From an uncultured cyanobacterium (GTDB lineage: Bacteria > Cyanobacteriota > Vampirovibrionia > Gastranaerophilales > Gastranaerophilaceae), in the NCBI GenBank assembly GCA_947073895.1, contig CAMTNN010000031.1, positions 1-11,966 of the forward strand: DNA of 11,966 nucleotides, written 5' to 3'. The notes under the pieces were generated by a model. That model saw nothing but the letters and a program-made list of their open reading frames with translations. It was not told the origin of the DNA and made no database searches. Position numbers and translations under genes: made by a program. This document shows, in pieces, positions 6,093 through 11,966 of this stretch (positions are counted from its first letter, which is position 1; the number at the start of each line of letters is the position of its first letter).

Positions 6093-6579
6093 ATAGACAA
6101 ACCATTTCAGGGGTTTCAATATCTTCAAAAAGCTCTTCTACTGTTTTTCCAAAAACAGGATGTACAAAATCTTCTGCAATTTCAAGCATTGGTACAAGAA
6201 CAAATGCGCGTTTGTGGAAATACTTGTGTGGAATTGTTAGGTTTGGGGTGTTAATAACATTGTTGTCATAACAAATTATATCAATATCAATTGTTCTATC
6301 TGTGTAATTAGGATTTCCTTCCTGACGTTTCCTGCCTAAAAATGTTTCTATTTTCTGACATTCGGCAAGAAGCGTTTCCGGCATGAGAGTTGTTGAAATT
6401 TGTATAACTGCATTTACAAACCAGTTATCGGAATCCATTTGCCATGGTTCTGATTCATAAAATGATGATGTAGATACGATGTTAATATTCTCATTAGAAC
6501 TGAGCAAACTGGTAGCTTGCTGTATGAAACCGACTCTGTCGCCGATATTTGAACCTAATGATAAGTATACTATTGCCAT
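6076..6579 (-). CDS. folK: 2-amino-4-hydroxy-6-hydroxymethyldihydropteridine pyrophosphokinase (HPPK)
   Basis: HPPK transfers pyrophosphate from ATP to 6-hydroxymethyl-7,8-dihydropterin in folate synthesis. All family landmarks are present in 167 residues: 'VYLSLGSNIGDR' (4-15), 'SSFYESEPW' (38-46), 'DNWFVNAVIQI' (51-61), and the signature DRTIDIDII (94-102), whose Asp98 and Asp100 bind the two magnesium ions. 'IPHKYFHKRAFVLVPMLEIA' follows. The start is fixed because family members begin with this strand. No other folate gene is adjacent; the downstream partner is a flavoprotein whose ATG overlaps the 3' end. The promoter lies so close that the mRNA should have almost no 5' leader, and there is no Shine-Dalgarno sequence in front of the ATG. 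Confidence 0.96.
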   Translation of the reverse strand: MAIVYLSLGSNIGDRVGFIQQATSLLSSNENINIVSTSSFYESEPWQMDSDNWFVNAVIQISTTLMPETLLAECQKIETFLGRKRQEGNPNYTDRTIDIDIICYDNNVINTPNLTIPHKYFHKRAFVLVPMLEIAEDFVHPVFGKTVEELFEDIETPEMVCLYGTRI

Positions 6580-6587
6580 AACTTGAT

Positions 6588-6615
6588 TTTATATTGAGAC
6601 ACTGAGATTTGTCAA
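6588..6615 (-). promoter_or_regulatory. Sigma-70 promoter of folK, predicted to give a leaderless mRNA
   Basis: Minus strand: perfect TTGACA (6615-6610), 16-bp spacer, TATAAA (6593-6588). Only 8 bases separate the -10 element from the folK ATG (6579), so transcription should start 0-3 bases before the start codon. It lies directly beyond the terminator of the upstream prepilin gene, which makes an independent promoter necessary. Confidence 0.7.
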
Positions 6616-6616
6616 T

Positions 6617-6652
6617 AAAAAAAAAGAGCCTACTCACAGGCTCTTTTTTTTT
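6617..6652 (-). terminator. Terminator of the prepilin gene
   Basis: AAGAGCCT (6624-6631) pairs with AGGCTCTT (6638-6645) around a 6-base loop; flanking A and T runs extend the stem and give T tracts on both strands. It begins at the prepilin stop codon (6653-6651), so it acts on the minus-strand transcript and separates it from folK. It could also stop plus-strand read-through. Confidence 0.92.
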
Positions 6653-7424
6653 ATTCTTCATTTTCTTGCCAATTTGCAGAACGCGGAAGAGTAAATTCCT
6701 TTAGCTCATCGCTTGCATCATCAACAGCGTCTAATCTCTCTTGAATAATTCTATCAAGATCGCCGGAGTCATCTGAAACTTTTTTATATTTTAAATTTGT
6801 ACGGGTTTCAAGATATCTAATTCCCATCCAGTCTGCAGGAAGAAATTCTCCATCAGCCCACACTTTAAATTCAAATATATCAGGATCCGGACAGCGTGCT
6901 CTATCAAATATACAATTGGCTCCTCTGCCTTCACCGTTTATGTCAACACGAATTGTTGCTTCAAAATTTCGGTTAGCTCCAGTATCATTACCTTCTGTTC
7001 TGACAGTAAACTCTGCTCCATTTTTTGCTGTAAACGAAGGCGCTGTTCCATTACGACAGCTTGTTCTAACATCGGCATCACTTTCAAGTATGCTGAGTGT
7101 CTTTGATAAGACATAACAGAACTTAGGAGTACCTCCTATTACATCAGGTCTGGCATTAGTTCCTGTCCCAACTATTGGTTCAAGGTTTGCAAGAGGATAT
7201 TCCACATAGTTAAAATCCGGTGGAACATTTTCTATCGGATATGCTTTATCATTGCTTAAGATTGTCGAAATCGATGTACTTAATGCATCATAAGTGTTTA
7301 AATATGAAGCTTTTATTGTATCAGGCTTGAATTTGCTAACCATTGGTGTCATAACTGCAGCAAGTACGCCAACAATTCCAAGCGTAATAAGAACTTCTGT
7401 CAGTGTGAAAGCTCTTTTCTTCAT
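6651..7424 (-). CDS. Type IV prepilin/pseudopilin-like protein
   Basis: The 257-residue product has a textbook class III signal: short basic leader MKKRA, predicted prepilin-peptidase cleavage after Ala5, mature N-terminus Phe6, Glu10 at mature position 5, and a hydrophobic helix through about residue 28 ('FTLTEVLITLGIVGVLAAV'). Cleavage after Ala rather than the usual Gly is notable but common in this type of gut organism as I know them. The globular part has four cysteines (103, 123, 171, 178), probably two disulfides, and a 'VDINGEGRGAN' segment followed by 'DIFEFKVWADGEFLP', typical of this prepilin subgroup. It would be a minor pilin or pseudopilin of a type IV pilus or type II secretion machine. 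It stands alone, with no assembly genes nearby. AAAGGAG ribosome site before the ATG. Confidence 0.9.
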   Translation of the reverse strand: MKKRAFTLTEVLITLGIVGVLAAVMTPMVSKFKPDTIKASYLNTYDALSTSISTILSNDKAYPIENVPPDFNYVEYPLANLEPIVGTGTNARPDVIGGTPKFCYVLSKTLSILESDADVRTSCRNGTAPSFTAKNGAEFTVRTEGNDTGANRNFEATIRVDINGEGRGANCIFDRARCPDPDIFEFKVWADGEFLPADWMGIRYLETRTNLKYKKVSDDSGDLDRIIQERLDAVDDASDELKEFTLPRSANWQENEE

Positions 7425-7463
7425 CCAGACTCTCCTTTATTTATTGGGATAATTACATTTATT

Positions 7464-7472
7464 ATTATAACA
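7464..7472 (-). promoter_or_regulatory. Extended -10 promoter of the prepilin gene
   Basis: The minus strand reads TGTTATAAT (7472-7464), an extended -10 element (TGnTATAAT) with a perfect TATAAT. No good -35 is seen, as is usual for this class. It sits between the rpmE terminator and the prepilin start and gives a leader of about 33 bases. Confidence 0.6.
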
Positions 7473-7481
7473 TGTTTTTAT

Positions 7482-7519
7482 AAAAAAAGAAGGTTTGATA
7501 TTTCAAACCTTCTTTTTTT
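7482..7519 (-). terminator. Rho-independent terminator of rpmE
   Basis: GAAGGTTTGA (7489-7498) pairs perfectly with TCAAACCTTC (7503-7512) around a 4-base loop, and A and T runs of seven extend it on either side. It lies 4 bases after the rpmE stop and separates rpmE from the prepilin gene. Confidence 0.93.
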
Positions 7520-7523
7520 AATT

Positions 7524-7724
7524 CTATTTTGTTCCGTAACGTTTTTTAAATCTTTCAACTCTACCTTCTGAGTCAAGGATTTTTTGTTGACCTGTGTAGA
7601 ACGGGTGACAGTTTGAACAAATTTCAACTGTGATATTGTCTACAACAGAACCTGTTTCGATTTCGTTACCGCAAACACATTTGATAACTGTTTTCTTATA
7701 ATCAGGATGAATTTCTTTTTTCAT
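7524..7724 (-). CDS. rpmE: Large ribosomal subunit protein bL31, zinc-binding form
   Basis: This 66-residue ribosomal protein has the full family pattern: '[26 protein letters not shown]', then '[15 protein letters not shown]' and '[11 protein letters not shown]'. Cysteines 16, 18, 36 and 39 form the CxC...CxxC zinc site, so it is the zinc-containing (C+) form, not the zinc-free RpmE2 form that replaces it in zinc starvation. It binds the large subunit near the central protuberance. The start has AAGGAAAG and GAAGGT ribosome sites. It is monocistronic with its own promoter and terminator. The leader contains a small hairpin (TTCAAG/CTTGAA) just before the ribosome site, which could be regulatory but is weak evidence. 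Confidence 0.98.
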   Translation of the reverse strand: MKKEIHPDYKKTVIKCVCGNEIETGSVVDNITVEICSNCHPFYTGQQKILDSEGRVERFKKRYGTK

Positions 7725-7784
7725 TTTGACCTTCTTTCCTTCAAGATTCCAAACTTGAATATCTTATACTTCGACCTGTTAAAT

Positions 7785-7813
7785 ATAATAACTTACTGAA
7801 AAATTAATTTCAA
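7785..7813 (-). promoter_or_regulatory. Sigma-70 promoter of rpmE
   Basis: Minus strand TTGAAA (7813-7808), 17-bp spacer, TATTAT (7790-7785). Predicted leader is about 54 bases and holds a 6-bp hairpin before the ribosome site. It is divergent from the sigma-28 promoter of the 7930 gene. Confidence 0.65.
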
Positions 7814-7863
7814 TAGCCGTGAAAATTTAATGTAACGAATTGTAACAATACGCTCAAAAATCC

Positions 7864-7890
7864 TAAAGTTTTCAAAAAATATGCCGTTAT
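7864..7890 (+). promoter_or_regulatory. Sigma-28 (FliA)-type promoter of the 7930 gene
   Basis: TAAAGTTT (7864-7871) is a perfect match to the E. coli sigma-28 -35 element; after exactly 11 bases comes GCCGTTAT (7883-7890), six of eight matches to GCCGATAA. The following ATACATGA-like bases and the spacing are shared with the flagellin promoter. Leader about 33 bases. Confidence 0.8.
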
Positions 7891-7929
7891 ACATGACACA
7901 AAGGAAAAAAGAAAAAAGGAGTAACGGAT

Positions 7930-8295
7930 ATGACAGACGGAATCGGAAGAATATTTGGCGGTAACAATTACGGTGTTGGCGGATATGTACCTCATAGAAA
8001 AGAGGAAGATGCAACTCAAAATGCTGCTGCACAAGCTCCTACTATTAATTATGAAGAAACTCAGGTTGATCCATCTAAAGTTATGGCTTTTCTTGAATCA
8101 AATAATATTTTTGTAGCACCGCAAAAGAATGTAACAGCTCCTGCTGGTGTTGATGCTGAAACTCAAGATAGAGTTGCAGGCTATATGGAACAATTCGAAA
8201 TGATTTACGGAATTGTTCAAGAAGAATTCGGCGAAGAAAATGCGCCAATGGTTATGGATTTTGTAATGGATTCTCTAATGGGAATGGTTGCATAA
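7930..8295 (+). CDS. Unknown 121-residue protein, predicted member of the flagellar sigma-28 regulon
   Basis: I do not recognise the family. Residues 1-22 are Gly-rich (GIGRIFGGNNYGVGGYV), 23-45 are polar and Ala-rich, 49-62 ('SKVMAFLESNNIFV') and 78-121 are probably helical, and the end 'PMVMDFVMDSLMGMV' is Met-rich and amphipathic. There is no Sec signal peptide and no clear membrane segment. The product is acidic. A strong AAAAGGAG ribosome site precedes the ATG. The sigma-28-type promoter shared with flagellin suggests a late flagellar role, such as a chaperone, a filament-associated or flagellum-exported protein, or a motility regulator; that is inference from the promoter only. It is transcribed alone and ended by a hairpin. 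Confidence 0.8.
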   Translation: MTDGIGRIFGGNNYGVGGYVPHRKEEDATQNAAAQAPTINYEETQVDPSKVMAFLESNNIFVAPQKNVTAPAGVDAETQDRVAGYMEQFEMIYGIVQEEFGEENAPMVMDFVMDSLMGMVA

Positions 8296-8356
8296 TCTAA
8301 GATGTAAGATAAGATTTTCCTACGTTCATTAAAACTTCTACACTAATTTTTAATCC

Positions 8357-8388
8357 AAGGCTGATTTATTGTCAGCCTTTTATTTTTT
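8357..8388 (+). terminator. Rho-independent terminator of the 7930 gene
   Basis: AAGGCTGA (8357-8364) pairs with TCAGCCTT (8372-8379) around a 7-base loop, followed by a T-rich run interrupted by one A. It lies about 60 bases after the stop codon. Confidence 0.88.
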
Positions 8389-8400
8389 ATTAAGCAATTT

Positions 8401-8429
8401 TTGCAAAGGAATTTGCTTTATTATATATA
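8401..8429 (+). promoter_or_regulatory. Candidate sigma-70 promoter of the large HD-domain gene
   Basis: TTGCAA (8401-8406), 17-bp spacer, TATATA (8424-8429). Start of transcription would be near 8436, about 20 bases before the GTG at 8456. The position supports that start codon. Confidence 0.5.
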
Positions 8430-8455
8430 TAAGGGTAAAGATTGGAATTCTAAGC

Positions 8456-11400
8456 GTGGTAAATTTAAATAATGTAAAACGTACTTTGGGTAATTGTCTT
8501 GAAGCAGAATCTCCTATTTTTAAAAGAGATTTGCCTAAAAGTGTTGCACAGAGTATATCAGATAAGACTTTGAAGCTCGCAAGTGCTGCAGCTGCAGCCG
8601 TCGGAATTGCTGGAATGAAAGTTTCTTTGCCGCAGCCTGAGCTTAGTGAGCCTGTTTTGCCGGAGAAAATAAATAGTTTAGAAGATATTTTTATAATAGA
8701 AAACATAAGCGATGAAGAAGCAGATTCTATATTGAAAAATTTTGGATTATCTGATGTTGAGATTTCAAAGCTTAGATCTCAAACTAATGATTTAAATTTG
8801 ATTGTAAATGCTTTAAATGTGATTTCTAAATACACAAAAGATGATGATGAATCCAATATTAATAATATGTCTGCTCCTGAAGTAGTTGAATCGATAGAAG
8901 ATATTATTTTATATAATCAAATTGATAGTGCAAAATATTTTAATGATTATAATATTAAGTTTATTAAGAAGTATTTTTGTACAGAAATTGATAATCCTCT
9001 TGAGATTTTAAATGAGCTTGCTCAAGCAAATTCGGAAAGTAAAGAAACTTTTAACCGGCAGCTGGCTATTGCATCAGATATATTTTATTTGGCCGGAGGA
9101 AGTTTTAAATATTCTTTTCAAATGTTGAGAGATTTTGTTGATGATGACGAGCTTGATTTATTTACACCTGATAGGATTGCCGCGCAAGGTAAGATTGATA
9201 AAATTCTTGGAGAAGAGGTTTTTTCTTTTTATGACTGTGCAAATATGGAGAACCCTTCTAATGTTACGGACGATTTTTTAAACTTTTTTGAAAAACAGGT
9301 AAAACGGGCTAAAAATTTAGGAATACAAGTCCGTTATGATGAAGATGTTGTTGATTTTGCTCCGAAATTAAAAGAACTGTCGGATAAATGTGAAAAAGCG
9401 GAGTTGAATTTTTCCTGGGGAAATCCTATTCCGATTAATCAATTGGAATCAATCTTAATGCAAAAAAATTTAAAACCTGCAAAACAGTTTATGGATAGTT
9501 GTTCTATCGAGTGTAAGAAAAAATTCGAGTTCCAGATTCATAATCTCATGGCTTATAGTGGTTTAGAAGAAAATCTTGAGTTATATACTGAGTTTTATAA
9601 TTTTATAGCGGGTTTAAAACTGGAGTTCTTACCTGATGCGCTTTTGAATCCTGCTAATTTTATAATGACACTTAAAAGGGAAAATGTTACTGATTTTAAA
9701 GGCGTACGTAAATTATTGACGGCGTTTGATGAGGTTGGAGTTTGGCCGAATGTTAATGAACCTGAGAACTATGTAATTAAGGATAACGATTACGAAAGTG
9801 CCACAAAGTTTATATATGAAGTTGCCTCATTGCCTCAAGAAGACAGTGGAGGGAAACATAGCTTTGCAGAATACATTACTTCTTATCGTAATTGGGGTAA
9901 AAATTTAGATTTCAAAGTCCTATTAGAACGTCTTCAAACTGCCAAGAAACTTCTACCGGAAGAAGTGTTAAAGGCAAGTGACCTTAACTGGCTTTGTCTT
10001 TCTAAGAATCCTGAATGCGTTGAAATATATAAAACTTTATGCGATTACGGTGTTGCAGCGTCTTGTTCTTCCTATTTCTTATTTATGGAGGAAGATTTTA
10101 CAGCAAAACAATTGCAAGAGAAATTAGATATTATGCTTCATGATATTTGCAAGCATCTTCCGGAAGATTTGAAAAATATTGATGATAAATGTCTTTTTAA
10201 AATTTTATGTACGGATTCAATGGATTTTGCATATATGCTTGGAAATATGATTAAGCAAAATGCATTGTCTTTAGATGAAATTGGTGCGTATTATAGAACA
10301 AATAACAACTCCAAAGGTGCTGCTGGACAAATAGTGAAAAATTTTAAGCCGGAAACAAAAGATTTTATGCTTGATATCATAAAAAGACGTCAAGATTTGA
10401 ATCTGAATGTTAGTACTTGCTGGGATGGATTGCGTTCGGTAAACACTGAAAATATTAAATTAGCAAGAATCCTTTTTGAGGATAAAGATTTTCCGCGTTC
10501 GCACATTTCATTGGTTTTAAATCATGTTGATAAAGATACTGTATATTTTGCAAAAAAACTTTATGACGCTCCTGATTTTGATAATAAACATATCGGGAAT
10601 ATTATGTACTATACAAAGAAAGATAATGTGCATGTCGTAGAAAAACTTCTTTCCCGAAAAGATTTATCTCCGCAAGATTATATTGAAATCTTAAATAATT
10701 TGTACAACGGAAACCTTTCACTGGCGGATAAAATTTTAGATATTTCATCATTTGATAAAGAACTTATTCGACTTTTTTTAGCTTCGTCGAATTCGAGAAA
10801 TAGTGCAATTGCAGAAAAATTGTTGTTTGAATATAAACTTCCGGAAGATCAGGCATATCAATATTTTAAATGTGTTTTGCCTGTAAATATTCCATTATCA
10901 GAAAAACTGTTTGAAGAGAAAAAGTTTCCTGTAGATTTAATTTGTCAGATTATTAAGCAAACTAATTCGGAAGAACTAGCTGTTTATGCAGATAAACTAT
11001 GCACAGATTACGAAAGAATGGAGCTTGATATTAGCAAAATTCCGTTCTTGATTGAAAACTACGGCAGAGTTGACGTTCAAATGCTGAAAAAGTTTGTTAA
11101 AGGTGTTGGAAATGATACTGCATCCAAGCTTAGTAACTCTGATTTGGCAATAGCTTGCCGGATGGTGGATATGCTTTACAAGCAAAATATCAATGAAATT
11201 CCGGTTGCAGGGAAAAAGGAGCTTTTACGCTCCTTAGTCGCATGTAATGAAGGTTTATTTTATATTAGTCCCTTGATGAAAGAACTATTTCCAATGATTC
11301 CAACAGATAGGGTGTCTTATTGTTCTTTGCTTCCTGCGATTGTACGCTCAATGGGTATTGAAACTAATATATTAGATAAGAATAAAACAAATTCATTTAA

Positions 11401-11966
11401 CCATTCTGTTAATACATTAGCTGAAAATCTTGCTAAATTATCCGATAGCGATTTTGTAGCTCTTGATATTACACAAGAATACTCTCGAGAGCAGTTTATA
11501 GAAGCAGTATTAGATAAGGTAAGTGGGCTAAACCCAGCAGAAAGGCAAAAGGTTTATGATTATTTTGGATTTGAACTTCATGAGAGTAAGGTAAATAGTA
11601 CGGGTTACACCATTGCAGGCTATCCTGTTAATTTGAATAACGGTAAAAAGCTGAGTCAAATAATGAATCCTGAAACAAAATCTGTGATTGAAGCTTTACG
11701 GCATGATGTAATAAAATTCTCAGAACAAAATAGAATAATATGTAATAATGCTTCTATAGAATCATTGTTAAATGATATTGTTGATGTTTTACCTGAAATA
11801 AGATCTCAGATTGGAAAAACACAGCATGACACTCATAGTTATGACGTGTTTAAACATTCTTTAAAAGTAATGCAAAAAATTGCTCAACAACCTAATTTCA
11901 AAAGACTTAATAAATCAGATAAAAAAGTAATGCTCTTGGCTGCGTTACTGCATGATATTACTAAAA
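8456..11966 (+). CDS. Very large helical-repeat protein with a C-terminal HD hydrolase domain, runs off the right edge
   Basis: One frame is open from 8354 to the edge, giving at least 1170 codons from GTG at 8456. GTG is the first good start: no ATG occurs before residue 54, a weak GGA site lies 9 bases upstream, and a promoter lies just before it. The protein has no signal peptide. Residues 42-54 are Ala/Gly-rich and mildly hydrophobic. Most of the rest is Leu/Ile/Phe-rich, acidic-to-neutral helical sequence, with about seven ~29-residue repeats at 663-868. Near the edge 'DVFKHSLKVM' (His1134) and 'LLAALLHDITK' (His1166-Asp1167) are the first two motifs of an HD metal-dependent phosphohydrolase domain, closest in pattern to HD domains of nucleotide-type enzymes. 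Catalytic completeness cannot be judged. Function unknown; the long helical part may be a scaffold or binding region. Confidence 0.85.
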   Translation, partial: MVNLNNVKRTLGNCLEAESPIFKRDLPKSVAQSISDKTLKLASAAAAAVGIAGMKVSLPQPELSEPVLPEKINSLEDIFIIENISDEEADSILKNFGLSDVEISKLRSQTNDLNLIVNALNVISKYTKDDDESNINNMSAPEVVESIEDIILYNQIDSAKYFNDYNIKFIKKYFCTEIDNPLEILNELAQANSESKETFNRQLAIASDIFYLAGGSFKYSFQMLRDFVDDDELDLFTPDRIAAQGKIDKILGEEVFSFYDCANMENPSNVTDDFLNFFEKQVKRAKNLGIQVRYDEDVVDFAPKLKELSDKCEKAELNFSWGNPIPINQLESILMQKNLKPAKQFMDSCSIECKKKFEFQIHNLMAYSGLEENLELYTEFYNFIAGLKLEFLPDALLNPANFIMTLKRENVTDFKGVRKLLTAFDEVGVWPNVNEPENYVIKDNDYESATKFIYEVASLPQEDSGGKHSFAEYITSYRNWGKNLDFKVLLERLQTAKKLLPEEVLKASDLNWLCLSKNPECVEIYKTLCDYGVAASCSSYFLFMEEDFTAKQLQEKLDIMLHDICKHLPEDLKNIDDKCLFKILCTDSMDFAYMLGNMIKQNALSLDEIGAYYRTNNNSKGAAGQIVKNFKPETKDFMLDIIKRRQDLNLNVSTCWDGLRSVNTENIKLARILFEDKDFPRSHISLVLNHVDKDTVYFAKKLYDAPDFDNKHIGNIMYYTKKDNVHVVEKLLSRKDLSPQDYIEILNNLYNGNLSLADKILDISSFDKELIRLFLASSNSRNSAIAEKLLFEYKLPEDQAYQYFKCVLPVNIPLSEKLFEEKKFPVDLICQIIKQTNSEELAVYADKLCTDYERMELDISKIPFLIENYGRVDVQMLKKFVKGVGNDTASKLSNSDLAIACRMVDMLYKQNINEIPVAGKKELLRSLVACNEGLFYISPLMKELFPMIPTDRVSYCSLLPAIVRSMGIETNILDKNKTNSFNHSVNTLAENLAKLSDSDFVALDITQEYSREQFIEAVLDKVSGLNPAERQKVYDYFGFELHESKVNSTGYTIAGYPVNLNNGKKLSQIMNPETKSVIEALRHDVIKFSEQNRIICNNASIESLLNDIVDVLPEIRSQIGKTQHDTHSYDVFKHSLKVMQKIAQQPNFKRLNKSDKKVMLLAALLHDITK
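10442..11059 (+). repeat. Seven tandem ~29-residue helical repeats within the HD-domain protein
   Basis: Residues 663-868 divide into units starting near NTEN, DTVY, NVHV, NLSL, NSAI, NIPL and ELAV, each following the pattern [N/D]xxxA-x-K-L-L-x4-[F/L]-x4-I-x2-I-L-x5. Examples are 'NLSLADKILDISSF', 'NSAIAEKLLFEYKL' and 'NIPLSEKLFEEKKF'. Each unit would be two short helices, as in alpha-solenoids. Weaker copies may precede it (from about 10364). Found by eye; not matched to a named repeat family. Confidence 0.65.

Noticed and set aside
6093..6128. Upstream TTG start for the flavoprotein (adds 12 residues)
   Set aside because: It would lie 53 bases inside folK, has no ribosome site, and adds sequence before the first strand of the FAD-binding fold that family members lack.
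7793..8034. Minus-strand open frames of 74-79 codons
   Set aside because: They run across the rpmE and 7930 promoters and antisense to the 7930 gene, have Phe/Tyr/Ser-rich composition typical of AT-rich shadows, and lack ribosome sites.
8380..8706. Minus-strand 108-codon frame
   Set aside because: Antisense to the start of the large HD-domain gene and its promoter; no ribosome site and no recognisable domain.
1..11966. CRISPR array, insertion sequence, rRNA or tRNA genes
   Set aside because: No regularly spaced direct repeats, no transposase-like reading frame with terminal repeats, and no RNA gene fold was seen on either strand.

Overview
The window is about 12 kb of AT-rich bacterial DNA with dense, intronless genes, Shine-Dalgarno sites and Rho-independent hairpins. 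The best guess at origin is an uncultured gut bacterium of the non-photosynthetic cyanobacterial sister group (Melainabacteria/Vampirovibrionia, order Gastranaerophilales). This rests on three things: the prepilin N-terminus beginning KKRAFTLTEVLITLGI with a later DINGEGRGAN-type motif; a secreted protein carrying an RLERLE..AFG motif like those of Melainabacteria and cyanobacteria; and flagellin beside a Gly/Asn-rich protein. It is an inference from family resemblance, not from a marker gene.

Layout. Positions 1-310 (minus) are the start of a class A penicillin-binding protein, divergent from a YkgJ-type cysteine-cluster protein (383-775) and a Tyr/Pro-rich secreted protein (834-1385). A 51-residue ORF overlaps the 3' end of panD (1514-1873, minus); a glutaredoxin (1984-2214) diverges from panD. 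A short GC-rich island follows, then the flagellin gene (2435-3550, minus) with a clear terminator. Between flagellin and the divergent Gly-rich gene (3838-4947) lies a perfect 20-bp inverted repeat around an 84-bp spacer, whose left arm overlaps the -35 element of a sigma-28-like flagellin promoter. The block 4983-7724 (minus) holds a HI0933/BaiN-family flavoprotein, folK, a type IV prepilin-like protein and rpmE, separated by terminators and individual promoters. On the plus strand at 7930-8295 is a 121-residue unknown protein behind a near-consensus sigma-28 promoter. From 8456 to the right edge an uninterrupted reading frame encodes at least 1170 residues: an all-helical protein with about seven tandem ~29-residue repeats, ending in the start of an HD-type hydrolase domain.

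How the parts fit. The most coherent system is motility: the flagellin gene and the 7930 gene share the same promoter (TAAAGT, identical spacing, CCGT.ATACATGA), so the 7930 product is a candidate new late-flagellar gene. The Gly-rich gene shares the flagellin control region through the inverted repeat. The remaining small genes (panD, folK, rpmE, glutaredoxin, flavoprotein) are housekeeping. The least explained items are the helical-repeat/HD protein, the inverted repeat, and the 7930 protein. folK appears to be transcribed as a leaderless or almost leaderless mRNA.
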